Assembly: GCA_900553245.1 (NCBI GenBank) | Contig: USCP01000024.1 | Location: 1 to 14,882, forward strand | From: an uncultured Peptococcaceae bacterium | GTDB taxonomy: Bacteria > Bacillota > Peptococcia > Peptococcales > Peptococcaceae | Length of the DNA stretch: 14,882 bases | Direction of reading: 5' to 3' | Shown: piece by piece, positions 5,262 to 12,768 of the stretch | Layout of the letters: each line of letters starts with the position of its first letter | How positions within the stretch are numbered: the first letter of the stretch is position 1 | Made by a program: the position numbers and the translations under genes | Notes under the pieces: generated by a model | The model's input: the letters and a program-made list of their open reading frames with translations, nothing else | What the model was told of the DNA's origin: nothing | Databases searched by the model: none

Positions 5262-7908
5262 GAAATTTGTTTACTTATTTGAAGAAGGTAATAAAGATAT
5301 GCGTGCTCTCTTGGGTGGGAAGGGCGCAAACTTGGCAGAAATGACCAAGATTGGCTTGCCGGTTCCTCAAGGGTTCACTATTACCACTGAAGCTTGCAAT
5401 GACTTTTTTAATGCTAAACGTCAGTTGCCTGAAGGTCTTTTAGATGAAGCTTGGGGTGCTATGGCTGCATTAGAAGAAAAGACCGGCAAGAAGTTTGGCG
5501 ATGCTTCCAACCCTCTCTTGGTATCTGTACGTTCCGGTGCGGCTATTTCCATGCCGGGGATGATGGATACAGTATTGAATCTCGGTTTGAACGACGTAAC
5601 TGTAGAAGGTTTTGCTGCCCTTACCGGTGATGAACGTTTTGCACTCGACTGCTATCGCAGATTTATTCAAATGTACTCTAACGTTGTTATGGGGATGGAT
5701 TCCTATAAGTTCGACAATTTAATTGAAAAAATTAAAGTAAAACAAGGCGTTAAGGACGACTATGAATTGAACGTTGAAAGCCTTAAGGAATTGATTGGCC
5801 TTTATAAAGCGCTTGTTAACAAAGAAAAAGGTTTTGATTTTCCTCAAGATCCAAAGGAACAACTGACCTTGGCTATTACCGCTGTATTTGAATCTTGGGG
5901 TAATAACCGTGCAATTGTATATCGTCGCATCAACAAGATTCCGGATGATATCGGTACCGCTGTTAACGTACAATCCATGGTATTTGGTAACATGGGGCCT
6001 ACCTCTGGGACTGGGGTTGCGTTTACTCGTAACCCAGCAACCGGCGTTAAAGAATTATATGGTGAATATCTCATTAACGCGCAAGGGGAAGACGTTGTTG
6101 CCGGTATTCGTACCCCACAACATATTTCTCGCTTGCAAAATGATTTGCCTGAAGCGTTTAAGCAATTTACCGATACCTGCCAATTGTTGGAAAACCACTA
6201 CAAAGATATGCAGGATATCGAATTTACCATTGAAAACGGTAGACTCTTTATTCTTCAAACTCGTAATGCAAAGCGTACCACTGCAGCTGCTGTTCGCTGT
6301 GCAGTAGATATGTATAAGGAAGGTATCATTGATAGAGATACCGCTGTATTGCGTATTGATCCACAACAATTGGATCAGCTTTTGCACCCAAGCATCGACC
6401 CTAAGGCAGAACTTAATGTAATCGCTACCGGTTTGCCTGCATCTCCTGGTGCGGCAAGTGGTGCCATTGTATTTACTGCTGATGAAGCGGAAAAACGTGG
6501 TCAAATGGGTGAAAAAGTCATTCTTGTTCGTAACGAAACCACTCCTGATGATATTCACGGGATTGTTACTGCACAAGGCGTGTTGACCAGCCGTGGTGGG
6601 ATGACCAGTCATGCTGCGGTTGTTGCGCGTGGGATGGGGCGTTGCTGCGTATGCGGCTGCGAAGCCTTGAAACTTGATGTTGAAAAAGGCACTATGACCG
6701 TTGGTGAGCTCCTTTTGAAAAAGGACGATATTATTACCATTGATGGTTCTAACGGGAATGTTATTTTGGGTGAAGTACCTGTTATTCCTCCGGAACTTGG
6801 CGATGATTTCCAACAAATCCTTGCATGGTGTGATGAAATCACCGGTGAAAATGGCTTGGGCGTACATGCTAACGCGGATAATCCTCGTGATGCACGTAAA
6901 GCACTTGAATTTGGTGCAACTGGGATTGGTTTGTGTCGTACTGAACACATGTTTATGGAAGTTGAACGTTTGCCAATCGTTCAAGAAATGATTCTTGCAC
7001 CGGATGAAGAAGCGAGAAAAGAACCATTGAGCAAATTGCTTGCATTCCAACAAGAAGATTTCTATGGCATTTTGGATGCGATGCAAGGGCTTCCAACTAC
7101 CATCCGCTTATTGGACCCACCATTGCACGAATTCTTGCCTAACATGGAAAAATTGATGCTCGAAATCAATGATATGAAGCACACTGGTGGCGATGTAAAG
7201 GTTATTGAAGAAAAGGAAGAACTTCTTAAGAAGGTTAAATCCTTGCATGAAATGAACCCGATGCTTGGGCATCGTGGTTGCCGTCTTGGTGTTACCTATC
7301 CAGACATTTACAGAATGCAAGCGCGTGCTATTTTGCAAGCAACCGCACAACTTATGAAGGAAGGCAAGGACATTCATGTTGAAATTGAAATTCCATTGGT
7401 AATTGATTCCAAGGAAGTTGAAATCCTTCGTGCTGAAATTGATGATGTAGCCAAAACTGTGATGGAAGAACAAGGCATGGAAATTCCTTATAAGGTTGGG
7501 GCAATGCTTGAATTACCACGTGCGTGCCTGCTTATTGATGAAATTGCACCTCATTGTGATTTCTTCACTTTCGGTACCAATGACTTGACTCAAACCACTT
7601 TGGGCTTCTCTCGTGACGATGCAGAAGGGAAGTTCATGCCAATCTACTTGCAACAAAAGATTTTGAAAGATAATCCATTTGCTGTTCTTGATAGAAAAGC
7701 TGTTGGCTTCTTAGTTGAACATGCTGTACGTAACGGCAAGGGCGTGAAGGAAGAATTGACCTTCGGTATTTGCGGTGAACATGGCGGGGAACCAAGTTCC
7801 ATTGAATTCTGCCATGAAGCGGGCTTGACCTTCGTAAGTTGCTCTCCTTATCGTGTTCCTATTGCACGTGTTGCAGCTGCTCAAGCGCAAATTAGAAATC
7901 CTCGCTAA
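5254..7908 (+). CDS. ppdK: Pyruvate, phosphate dikinase
   Basis: Interconverts pyruvate + ATP + Pi and PEP + AMP + PPi in the cytoplasm, supplying PEP for gluconeogenesis or serving PPi-linked glycolysis. The 884-residue protein has the ATP-grasp domain (LLGGKGANLAEM at 19-30, RSGAAISMPGMMDT), the swivelling phosphohistidine domain TSRGGMTSHAAVV with catalytic His453, and a C-terminal TIM barrel ending in the CGEHGG loop with Cys840. Thr451, two residues before the histidine, is the site phosphorylated by PDRP in characterised PPDKs, and it is kept. The start is TTG 5254: AGGAG at 5240-5244 lies 9 nt before it and the product then begins AKKFVYLFEEGN as in homologues. An in-frame ATG at 5233 has no Shine-Dalgarno. 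The first bases overlap ppsR by 8 nt. No internal promoter is visible, so expression should follow the ccpN promoter. Confidence 0.97.
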   Translation: MAKKFVYLFEEGNKDMRALLGGKGANLAEMTKIGLPVPQGFTITTEACNDFFNAKRQLPEGLLDEAWGAMAALEEKTGKKFGDASNPLLVSVRSGAAISMPGMMDTVLNLGLNDVTVEGFAALTGDERFALDCYRRFIQMYSNVVMGMDSYKFDNLIEKIKVKQGVKDDYELNVESLKELIGLYKALVNKEKGFDFPQDPKEQLTLAITAVFESWGNNRAIVYRRINKIPDDIGTAVNVQSMVFGNMGPTSGTGVAFTRNPATGVKELYGEYLINAQGEDVVAGIRTPQHISRLQNDLPEAFKQFTDTCQLLENHYKDMQDIEFTIENGRLFILQTRNAKRTTAAAVRCAVDMYKEGIIDRDTAVLRIDPQQLDQLLHPSIDPKAELNVIATGLPASPGAASGAIVFTADEAEKRGQMGEKVILVRNETTPDDIHGIVTAQGVLTSRGGMTSHAAVVARGMGRCCVCGCEALKLDVEKGTMTVGELLLKKDDIITIDGSNGNVILGEVPVIPPELGDDFQQILAWCDEITGENGLGVHANADNPRDARKALEFGATGIGLCRTEHMFMEVERLPIVQEMILAPDEEARKEPLSKLLAFQQEDFYGILDAMQGLPTTIRLLDPPLHEFLPNMEKLMLEINDMKHTGGDVKVIEEKEELLKKVKSLHEMNPMLGHRGCRLGVTYPDIYRMQARAILQATAQLMKEGKDIHVEIEIPLVIDSKEVEILRAEIDDVAKTVMEEQGMEIPYKVGAMLELPRACLLIDEIAPHCDFFTFGTNDLTQTTLGFSRDDAEGKFMPIYLQQKILKDNPFAVLDRKAVGFLVEHAVRNGKGVKEELTFGICGEHGGEPSSIEFCHEAGLTFVSCSPYRVPIARVAAAQAQIRNPR

Positions 7909-7923
7909 TTTAATGTAAAATTC

Positions 7924-7970
7924 AACAAGGGCTTTCCACCAAATTGATGGAAAGCCCTTGTTTTTTCTTT
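7924..7970 (+). terminator. Strong intrinsic terminator after ppdK
   Basis: CAAGGGCTTTCCA (7926-7938) pairs perfectly over 13 bp with TGGAAAGCCCTTG (7948-7960), with a 9-nt loop. The stem is flanked by AA upstream and a TTTTTT tract (7961-7966) downstream. It separates the ccpN-ppsR-ppdK unit from dgt. Confidence 0.93.
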
Positions 7971-7984
7971 AATCTTTTAGTAAA

Positions 7985-7990
7985 TATAAT
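7985..7990 (+). promoter_or_regulatory. Possible -10 element of dgt promoter
   Basis: A perfect TATAAT lies 43 nt before the dgt start and after the ppdK terminator, where a promoter is needed. The bases 17 upstream (TTTTTC at 7962-7967, in the terminator T tract) are a poor -35 and there is no TG extension. The assignment rests on the -10 and on context. Confidence 0.4.
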
Positions 7991-8032
7991 GTATGATTAA
8001 TTGTTTTATTTGCACCTTGGAGGTGTTGCGAT

Positions 8033-9088
8033 ATGATTAGGGAAAAACTTGAAGTGCAAGAAGCTACGATGCTATCGCCCTATGCGACCTTGGCTCGAGA
8101 TAGTCGAGGCAGACAGCGTCATGAAGAGGAAGATTGTGTTCGGACCTGTTTTATGCGTGATAGAGACCGTATTATTCATTCAAAAGCATTTAGACGGCTT
8201 AAGCATAAGACGCAAGTATATATTTCTCCGGGCAATGATCACTACCGTACACGCTTAACACATACCTTGGAGGTTAATCAAATAGCAAAAACAATCGGTC
8301 GAGCACTCGGATTGAATTGTGATTTGATTGAGGCGATTGCGCTTGCGCACGATGTGGGACATACGCCTTTTGCACATTGTGGAGAAAATGTACTCAATCG
8401 GTGTATGCCACACGGATTTAAACACAATTTAAACAGTGTGCGTGTCCTTGCTAAAATAGAAAAACATGGAGAAAAGCGAGGGCTGAACCTCTCTTGGGAG
8501 GTTTTGGACGGTGTTGCACATCATAGTGGATTTAGTCGTAATGCCACCCATGCATCAACTCTAGAAGGCCAGATTATCCGCTTAAGTGATAAAATAGCCT
8601 ATGTACAGCATGACATCGATGACACCATTCGGGCAAATATATTTACTGAAGCAGACTTGCCAAAAGAATATACCGCGGTATTGGGGCAAAATTTAAGTGA
8701 CAGAATTACCACCCTCGTGTCTGATTTAATTACACAAGGACAATTGATGATGTCTGAAGATTGGCAAGGTGAGCGGGTATTGGGCTTTAGTCCGGATATT
8801 GACAAGGCATTGCGAGGTTTGCGTTCATTCATGTTTGATGAAGTGTATCAAGGAGAGGTGTGTTCTTTAGAACGTGAACGTGCAAGCTTTATTGTTGAAT
8901 TTCTTTTTGATTATTTTATGAATCACATTGATAAAATGCCGGCGTTTTATCAATGTGTGGCAAGTTTAGAAGGGAAAGAGCGTGCCGTCGCTGATTACAT
9001 TTCAGGGATGACCGATAATTATTGCGTTGAAATATTTAAAGATTTAACAATACCACGATCTTTTATTCGAGAAAACGCTGTACTTTGA
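8033..9088 (+). CDS. dgt: dGTPase-like HD-domain dNTP triphosphohydrolase
   Basis: HD-superfamily hydrolase that cleaves dNTPs to deoxynucleosides plus tripolyphosphate, affecting dNTP pools. In this 351-residue protein metal ligands of the HD domain are visible: His77 in RTRLTHTLEV, His106-Asp107 in ALAHDVGHTPFAH, and the Asp of IIRLSDKIAYVQHDIDD. The N-terminal YATLARDSRGR and IIHSKAFRRLKHKTQVY segments are typical of the shorter dGTPase-like type 2 family (about 330-350 residues). GGAGGTG (8019-8025) precedes ATG 8033. The gene lies 71 nt upstream of dnaG. The dgt-dnaG-rpoD order is seen in Clostridia and related groups and fits a replication theme. The true substrate range cannot be read from sequence. 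Confidence 0.93.
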   Translation: MIREKLEVQEATMLSPYATLARDSRGRQRHEEEDCVRTCFMRDRDRIIHSKAFRRLKHKTQVYISPGNDHYRTRLTHTLEVNQIAKTIGRALGLNCDLIEAIALAHDVGHTPFAHCGENVLNRCMPHGFKHNLNSVRVLAKIEKHGEKRGLNLSWEVLDGVAHHSGFSRNATHASTLEGQIIRLSDKIAYVQHDIDDTIRANIFTEADLPKEYTAVLGQNLSDRITTLVSDLITQGQLMMSEDWQGERVLGFSPDIDKALRGLRSFMFDEVYQGEVCSLERERASFIVEFLFDYFMNHIDKMPAFYQCVASLEGKERAVADYISGMTDNYCVEIFKDLTIPRSFIRENAVL

Positions 9089-9098
9089 ATGTTAAAAA

Positions 9099-9107
9099 TG
9101 ATATAAT
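9099..9107 (+). promoter_or_regulatory. Extended -10 promoter for dnaG-rpoD
   Basis: TGATATAAT (9099-9107) is a consensus -10 with the TG extension at the correct position. It starts 10 bases after the dgt stop codon. No good -35 lies at 16-18 bases (TGTACT at 9079-9084), which is usual for extended -10 promoters. Transcription would start near 9114, giving a leader of about 46 nt. Confidence 0.6.
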
Positions 9108-9159
9108 AAAACGAATATCGGTTTTTGACAGTTACTACATGCTGAAAAGGAGGCCTACC

Positions 9160-11001
9160 ATGAGCGAGTCAAGGGGGAGAATTCCGCAAGAGATTATCAA
9201 TGAAGTCATTGATCGCGCAGATATTGTAGATGTCGTTGGCCGATATGTACCATTAAAAAAACAAGGGCAGAACTATACTGGTTTATGCCCTTTTCATAAT
9301 GAAAAAACCCCTTCTTTTTCTGTTTCACCGAGCAAACAAATCTTTCACTGTTTTGGATGTGGTGTAGGTGGTAATGTGTTTAAATTTCTTATGGAAATTG
9401 AGCACCTTACATTTCCGGAAGCGGTAAGAAAGTTGGCTGATGAAGTTGGCGTCAAAATTCCGGAACAACGACAAAGTGAAAGTGATCGTAGAGCTGCACA
9501 AAAGCGCGATCGTTTGCTAAAATGGAATGAATTTGCGGCGTTTTATTACCAAGCTGTGTTGCATTCGAAAAATGGCGATGCTTATCGTTCTTACTTAGAA
9601 AAACGTCAATTGCAAGAGGATGCTATTAATAAATTTCAATTGGGTGGTTGTTTGGAAGGTTGGAGTGGGCTCTATACCTATCTAAAAAAGAAGGGCGCCT
9701 CAGATGAAGATTTGCTTGAATTAGGGCTTGTGAGTGCGCGTAATAATGGAAATGGTTGCTATGACCGATTTAGAGATCGACTGATGTTTCCTATTAAAGA
9801 TGCTAACGGTCATGTAGTGGCTTTCGGTGGTCGTATTATTGATGCTGAAAAAGCACCGCAGAAATATATGAATTCTCCAGATAGCGGCATTTTTCATAAA
9901 GGAAAAATGGTATATGGCCTAGATATGAGTAAATCCTCTATTCGAGCTAAGGACCAAGTCCTTATTGTGGAAGGTTATATGGATGTCATCGCATGCCATC
10001 AAGCCGGTATTCCTTATTGTGTGGCTCCTTTGGGAACAGCATTGACCGAGGAGCAAATCAAATTATTGATGCGTTACACGTATAACTTCGTAACGGCTTT
10101 TGACGGTGACAGTGCCGGTATTCGAGCAACAATGAAGAGCTTGGATTTAATTGAAAATGCCGGCGGGAAAGTGCGTGTATTAGCAATCCCGGACAATAAA
10201 GATCCGGACGAATATATTAAAGCGCATGGTGTTGAAGCTTTTCAAAAACTTTTGGAAGGTGCGACAAATAGCTATTTATTTCGGTTGCAGCAATTTCAGA
10301 AACAGCATCCTGGGGAGGGCATTGATGTAAAACTTGAAGTGTTAAATGATGCACTTCCTTATTTGGCACGTATGCGTCATCAGGCTGAAATCGAAATTGC
10401 TATAAAAAATACCGCAGAACAGTTATTTTTGAGTGAGCAAGCAATAAAAACAGAACTGAATGCTTATCGCCGCGGAAAAAAGCGTAGAGAGCATTCTCAT
10501 GGAAACGAAGCGTTGCATGCTTCACAAGAAATACAGCGACCGATTAAATATCCTAAAAATGAAGTCGTTCTTCTTAATGGATTGATTAATATACCGTCGT
10601 TTTGTGAAAATATAGAAACTGCAGGTGGTGCAAGGTTGTTTCAAACATCGCTGCGCGATATTTATCAGGCGTTTCTAGAACAATACAAAACAGAAAAAAC
10701 AATTGATGCATCACGATTAAGTGTTGAACTTAGCAGCTTGTTTGCACAAGCATGTATGACTTTGCAAACCGTGACGGACCCATCACCTCAACAAGATGTG
10801 ATGGTTGGTATTATGGAGCGTTCCGTTATGGAATTGCAATATGACTTTATTAACAAGCGCTACCAAGCGCTTTTAAATAAAATTGGATCTTTAGAGAAGG
10901 GTGGATTATCCGACGATATGGAGCAAGCTTTGATTGAATTGGAAGCGGTACGTCAGAAAAAAACTCAGTTCGAAGACAAAATGAGAGGAGACAAGCAATA
11001 A
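9160..11001 (+). CDS. dnaG: DNA primase
   Basis: Synthesises RNA primers for replication at the fork together with the DnaB-type helicase. The 613-residue protein has the CHC2 zinc-binding domain (Cys43, His46, Cys64, Cys67 in CPFHNEKTPSF and HCFGCGVGG) and a TOPRIM catalytic domain with Glu271 in LIVEGYMDV and Asp315/Asp317 in FDGDSAG. A C-terminal region of about 170 residues corresponds to the poorly conserved helicase-binding domain. The frame is open back to 9085, but AAGGAGG (9147-9153) lies 6 nt before ATG 9160, where MSESRGRIPQEII, a normal primase N-terminus, begins. The stop overlaps the rpoD start by one base (TAATG), so primase and sigma factor are coupled, the conserved core of the macromolecular-synthesis operon. 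Confidence 0.97.
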   Translation: MSESRGRIPQEIINEVIDRADIVDVVGRYVPLKKQGQNYTGLCPFHNEKTPSFSVSPSKQIFHCFGCGVGGNVFKFLMEIEHLTFPEAVRKLADEVGVKIPEQRQSESDRRAAQKRDRLLKWNEFAAFYYQAVLHSKNGDAYRSYLEKRQLQEDAINKFQLGGCLEGWSGLYTYLKKKGASDEDLLELGLVSARNNGNGCYDRFRDRLMFPIKDANGHVVAFGGRIIDAEKAPQKYMNSPDSGIFHKGKMVYGLDMSKSSIRAKDQVLIVEGYMDVIACHQAGIPYCVAPLGTALTEEQIKLLMRYTYNFVTAFDGDSAGIRATMKSLDLIENAGGKVRVLAIPDNKDPDEYIKAHGVEAFQKLLEGATNSYLFRLQQFQKQHPGEGIDVKLEVLNDALPYLARMRHQAEIEIAIKNTAEQLFLSEQAIKTELNAYRRGKKRREHSHGNEALHASQEIQRPIKYPKNEVVLLNGLINIPSFCENIETAGGARLFQTSLRDIYQAFLEQYKTEKTIDASRLSVELSSLFAQACMTLQTVTDPSPQQDVMVGIMERSVMELQYDFINKRYQALLNKIGSLEKGGLSDDMEQALIELEAVRQKKTQFEDKMRGDKQ

Positions 11002-12134
11002 TGGCAGAAAAAGCGAAAGATGGATCAAAAAGAGAGAATGCTAAACAAGCCATTGTGCAATTATTGGCTCTTGGTCAAAAGAAAGGCGAGCTTACCTATG
11101 AAGAAATAGGCGACGCCCTTGGTAAAATGGATCTTTCTCCGGATGAAATGGAAATCCTGTTTGAACAATTAAACCAAATTGGGATCAATTTGAAGGATGA
11201 TGACAGCGAGCCAAGTGATGATGATATTGAACCAACAGAAGATGACTTCAAAAATGTAGAGGAAGATGAAGAAATCGAATTGGACCTCTCTATTCCGGAT
11301 GATGTTGGCATTGATGACCCGGTTCGTATGTATCTGAAAGAAATTGGTCGAGTACCACTTTTGAAAGCTGATGAAGAAGTTGAGTTGGCGCGTCGTATGC
11401 AAGAAGGCGATGAAGAAGCAAAAAATCAACTTGCTGAAGCGAACCTTCGTCTTGTAGTTAGTATTGCTAAACGCTATGTGGGGCGTGGGATGTTGTTCTT
11501 GGATTTGATTCAAGAAGGGAATCTTGGGCTTTTAAAAGCGGTTGAGAAGTTTGACTACAAAAAAGGCTTTAAATTCAGTACGTATGCCACTTGGTGGATT
11601 AGACAGGCTATCACTAGAGCCATCGCTGACCAAGCGAGAACCATCCGTATTCCCGTGCATATGGTAGAAACCATCAATAAACTTGTAAGAGTTTCTCGTC
11701 AGTTGTTGCAGGAATTAGGGACAGATCCTACGCCGGAGCAAATTGGTGCTGTAATGGATTTAACACCGGATCGTGTTCGTGAAATTCAAAAGGTGGCACA
11801 AGAGCCAGTATCTCTTGAAACACCAATTGGTGAAGAAGAAGATAGTCATTTGGGTGACTTCATCGAAGATGAAGATGCACCGGCTCCTGATGAAGCAGCT
11901 AGCTATATTTTATTAAAAGAACAACTTGAAGAGGTATTGGAAACTCTGACACCTCGAGAAGCAAAGGTGTTAAGACTCCGCTTTGGTTTAGATGATGGAC
12001 GTTCTCGTACATTGGAAGAAGTTGGTCAAGAATTTGGCGTTACCCGTGAACGTATTCGACAAATTGAAGCGAAAGCTTTACGCAAATTGAGACATCCTAG
12101 CAGAAGCCGCAAGCTGAAAGATTATCTTGACTAG
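11001..12134 (+). CDS. rpoD: Principal sigma factor RpoD/SigA
   Basis: Housekeeping sigma factor of RNA polymerase, 377 residues, the usual length of Firmicute SigA. A region 1.1-like domain (about 10-60) is followed by a strongly acidic linker and region 1.2 (DDPVRMYLKEIGRVPLL). Region 2 starts near 146 (ANLRLVVSIAKRY; GNLGLLKAVEKFDY; STYATWWIRQAITRAI), then region 3 and the region 4.2 helix-turn-helix at about 337-365 (TLEEVGQEFGVTRERIRQIEAKALRKL). These elements recognise TTGACA/TATAAT-type promoters, in agreement with those seen at 239 and 12127. AGAGGAG (10984-10990) precedes ATG 11001. No terminator lies between its stop and the tRNA gene, so the rpoD mRNA probably continues to the terminator at 12261. 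Confidence 0.98.
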   Translation: MAEKAKDGSKRENAKQAIVQLLALGQKKGELTYEEIGDALGKMDLSPDEMEILFEQLNQIGINLKDDDSEPSDDDIEPTEDDFKNVEEDEEIELDLSIPDDVGIDDPVRMYLKEIGRVPLLKADEEVELARRMQEGDEEAKNQLAEANLRLVVSIAKRYVGRGMLFLDLIQEGNLGLLKAVEKFDYKKGFKFSTYATWWIRQAITRAIADQARTIRIPVHMVETINKLVRVSRQLLQELGTDPTPEQIGAVMDLTPDRVREIQKVAQEPVSLETPIGEEEDSHLGDFIEDEDAPAPDEAASYILLKEQLEEVLETLTPREAKVLRLRFGLDDGRSRTLEEVGQEFGVTRERIRQIEAKALRKLRHPSRSRKLKDYLD

Positions 12135-12155
12135 TATGTTGCTTTGCGCTATACT
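12127..12155 (+). promoter_or_regulatory. Promoter of the CAU tRNA gene
   Basis: TTGACT (12127-12132) and TATACT (12150-12155) are exactly 17 bases apart. The -35 lies in the last codons of rpoD; its final T is the first base of the TAG stop. Transcription would start near 12162, about 17 nt before the mature tRNA end. Confidence 0.8.
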
Positions 12156-12178
12156 GTCATAGATGTTTTTAACATCAT

Positions 12179-12250
12179 GGGCCTATAGCTCAGCGGCAGA
12201 GCATCCGGCTCATAACCGGACGGTCCTTGGTTCGATGCCAAGTGGGCCCA
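12179..12250 (+). tRNA. tRNA with anticodon CAU, probably tRNA-Ile2 (AUA) rather than Met
   Basis: A full cloverleaf folds: acceptor GGGCCTA/TGGGCCC with one G-U pair, D stem GCTC/GAGC, anticodon stem TCCGG/CCGGA with loop CTCATAA (CAT at 12211-12213), five-base variable loop, T arm CTTGG-TTCGATG-CCAAG, and discriminator A12250. It is 72 nt and the 3' CCA is not encoded (TGT follows). It is not initiator tRNA: position 1-72 is G-C and the three-GC anticodon stem is missing. C4-G69 and C5-G68, reported determinants for tRNA-Ile lysidine synthetase (TilS), are present, and the acceptor and anticodon arms resemble bacterial tRNA-Ile(CAU). Elongator Met remains possible. A37 makes it an expected t6A substrate. 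Confidence 0.95.
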
Positions 12251-12260
12251 TGTATGAATG

Positions 12261-12292
12261 AGGTGTTTCAGTTGATCTGAAACACCTTTTTT
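12261..12292 (+). terminator. Intrinsic terminator after rpoD/tRNA
   Basis: AGGTGTTTCAG (12261-12271) and CTGAAACACCT (12277-12287) form an 11-bp perfect stem with a TTGAT loop, followed by six T residues (12287-12292). It ends 20 bases before the tsaE start, so tsaE needs read-through or a promoter that is hard to place. Confidence 0.92.
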
Positions 12293-12312
12293 GCATAGAA
12301 AGGATTAGTGCA

Positions 12313-12768
12313 ATGATCTTAGCATCACATGAAGATACTCTAAATCTCGGAAAGAAAATTGGTGATGTACTTAAACCGGGCGATATACTGCTTTTGGAAG
12401 GGGATTTAGGTGCTGGTAAAACCACTTTTACCCAGGGCTTAGCCGAAGGTTTGGGTGTGGACGAGTTTGTTAATAGTCCGACATTTGTTATTATCAATGA
12501 ATATTTTTCCGGTCATTTGCCATTGTACCATATGGATTTATATCGTCTTGAAGACGAAGCGCAGTTATATGATTTAGGTGTGGAAGAATATTTTTTTGGA
12601 AATGGCGTAAGTGTGGTTGAATGGCCGGAAATTGCTCTATCGCTTTTGCCGGAAGCGTATACTAGATTGACGTTTTTGCGTGAAGGGCAAGGGCGTGAAG
12701 TAAAAATAACCACCAGAGGAAATGATTATCATATAGAGGAAGCGTTCAATGAATATTTTAGCCTTTGA
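12313..12768 (+). CDS. tsaE: tRNA t6A biosynthesis ATPase TsaE
   Basis: Small ATPase that works with TsaB and TsaD to form N6-threonylcarbamoyladenosine at A37 of ANN-decoding tRNAs. In this 151-residue protein the Walker A motif GDLGAGKT is at 30-37, followed by the family segments FVNSPTFVIINEY, LYHMDLYRLED and VSVVEWPE. AAAGGA (12299-12304) precedes ATG 12313 at normal spacing. The coding end overlaps the tsaB start by 20 nt, so the two are translationally coupled. Together with tsaB, rimI and tsaD it forms a four-gene cluster. The fourth enzyme of the pathway, TsaC/Sua5, which makes threonylcarbamoyl-AMP, is not in the window. Confidence 0.96.
   Translation: MILASHEDTLNLGKKIGDVLKPGDILLLEGDLGAGKTTFTQGLAEGLGVDEFVNSPTFVIINEYFSGHLPLYHMDLYRLEDEAQLYDLGVEEYFFGNGVSVVEWPEIALSLLPEAYTRLTFLREGQGREVKITTRGNDYHIEEAFNEYFSL

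Noticed and set aside
6055..7086. 343-codon minus-strand ORF opposite ppdK
   Set aside because: Exact shadow of a highly conserved coding region; the predicted protein is Cys/Phe/Asn-rich nonsense without motifs or ribosome binding site.
9085..9159. 25-residue N-terminal extension of dnaG
   Set aside because: It spans the promoter and the AAGGAGG site; ATG 9160 is correctly spaced and gives a normal primase N-terminus.
12179..12250. Initiator tRNA-fMet
   Set aside because: G1-C72 is paired and the three consecutive G-C pairs of the initiator anticodon stem are absent.
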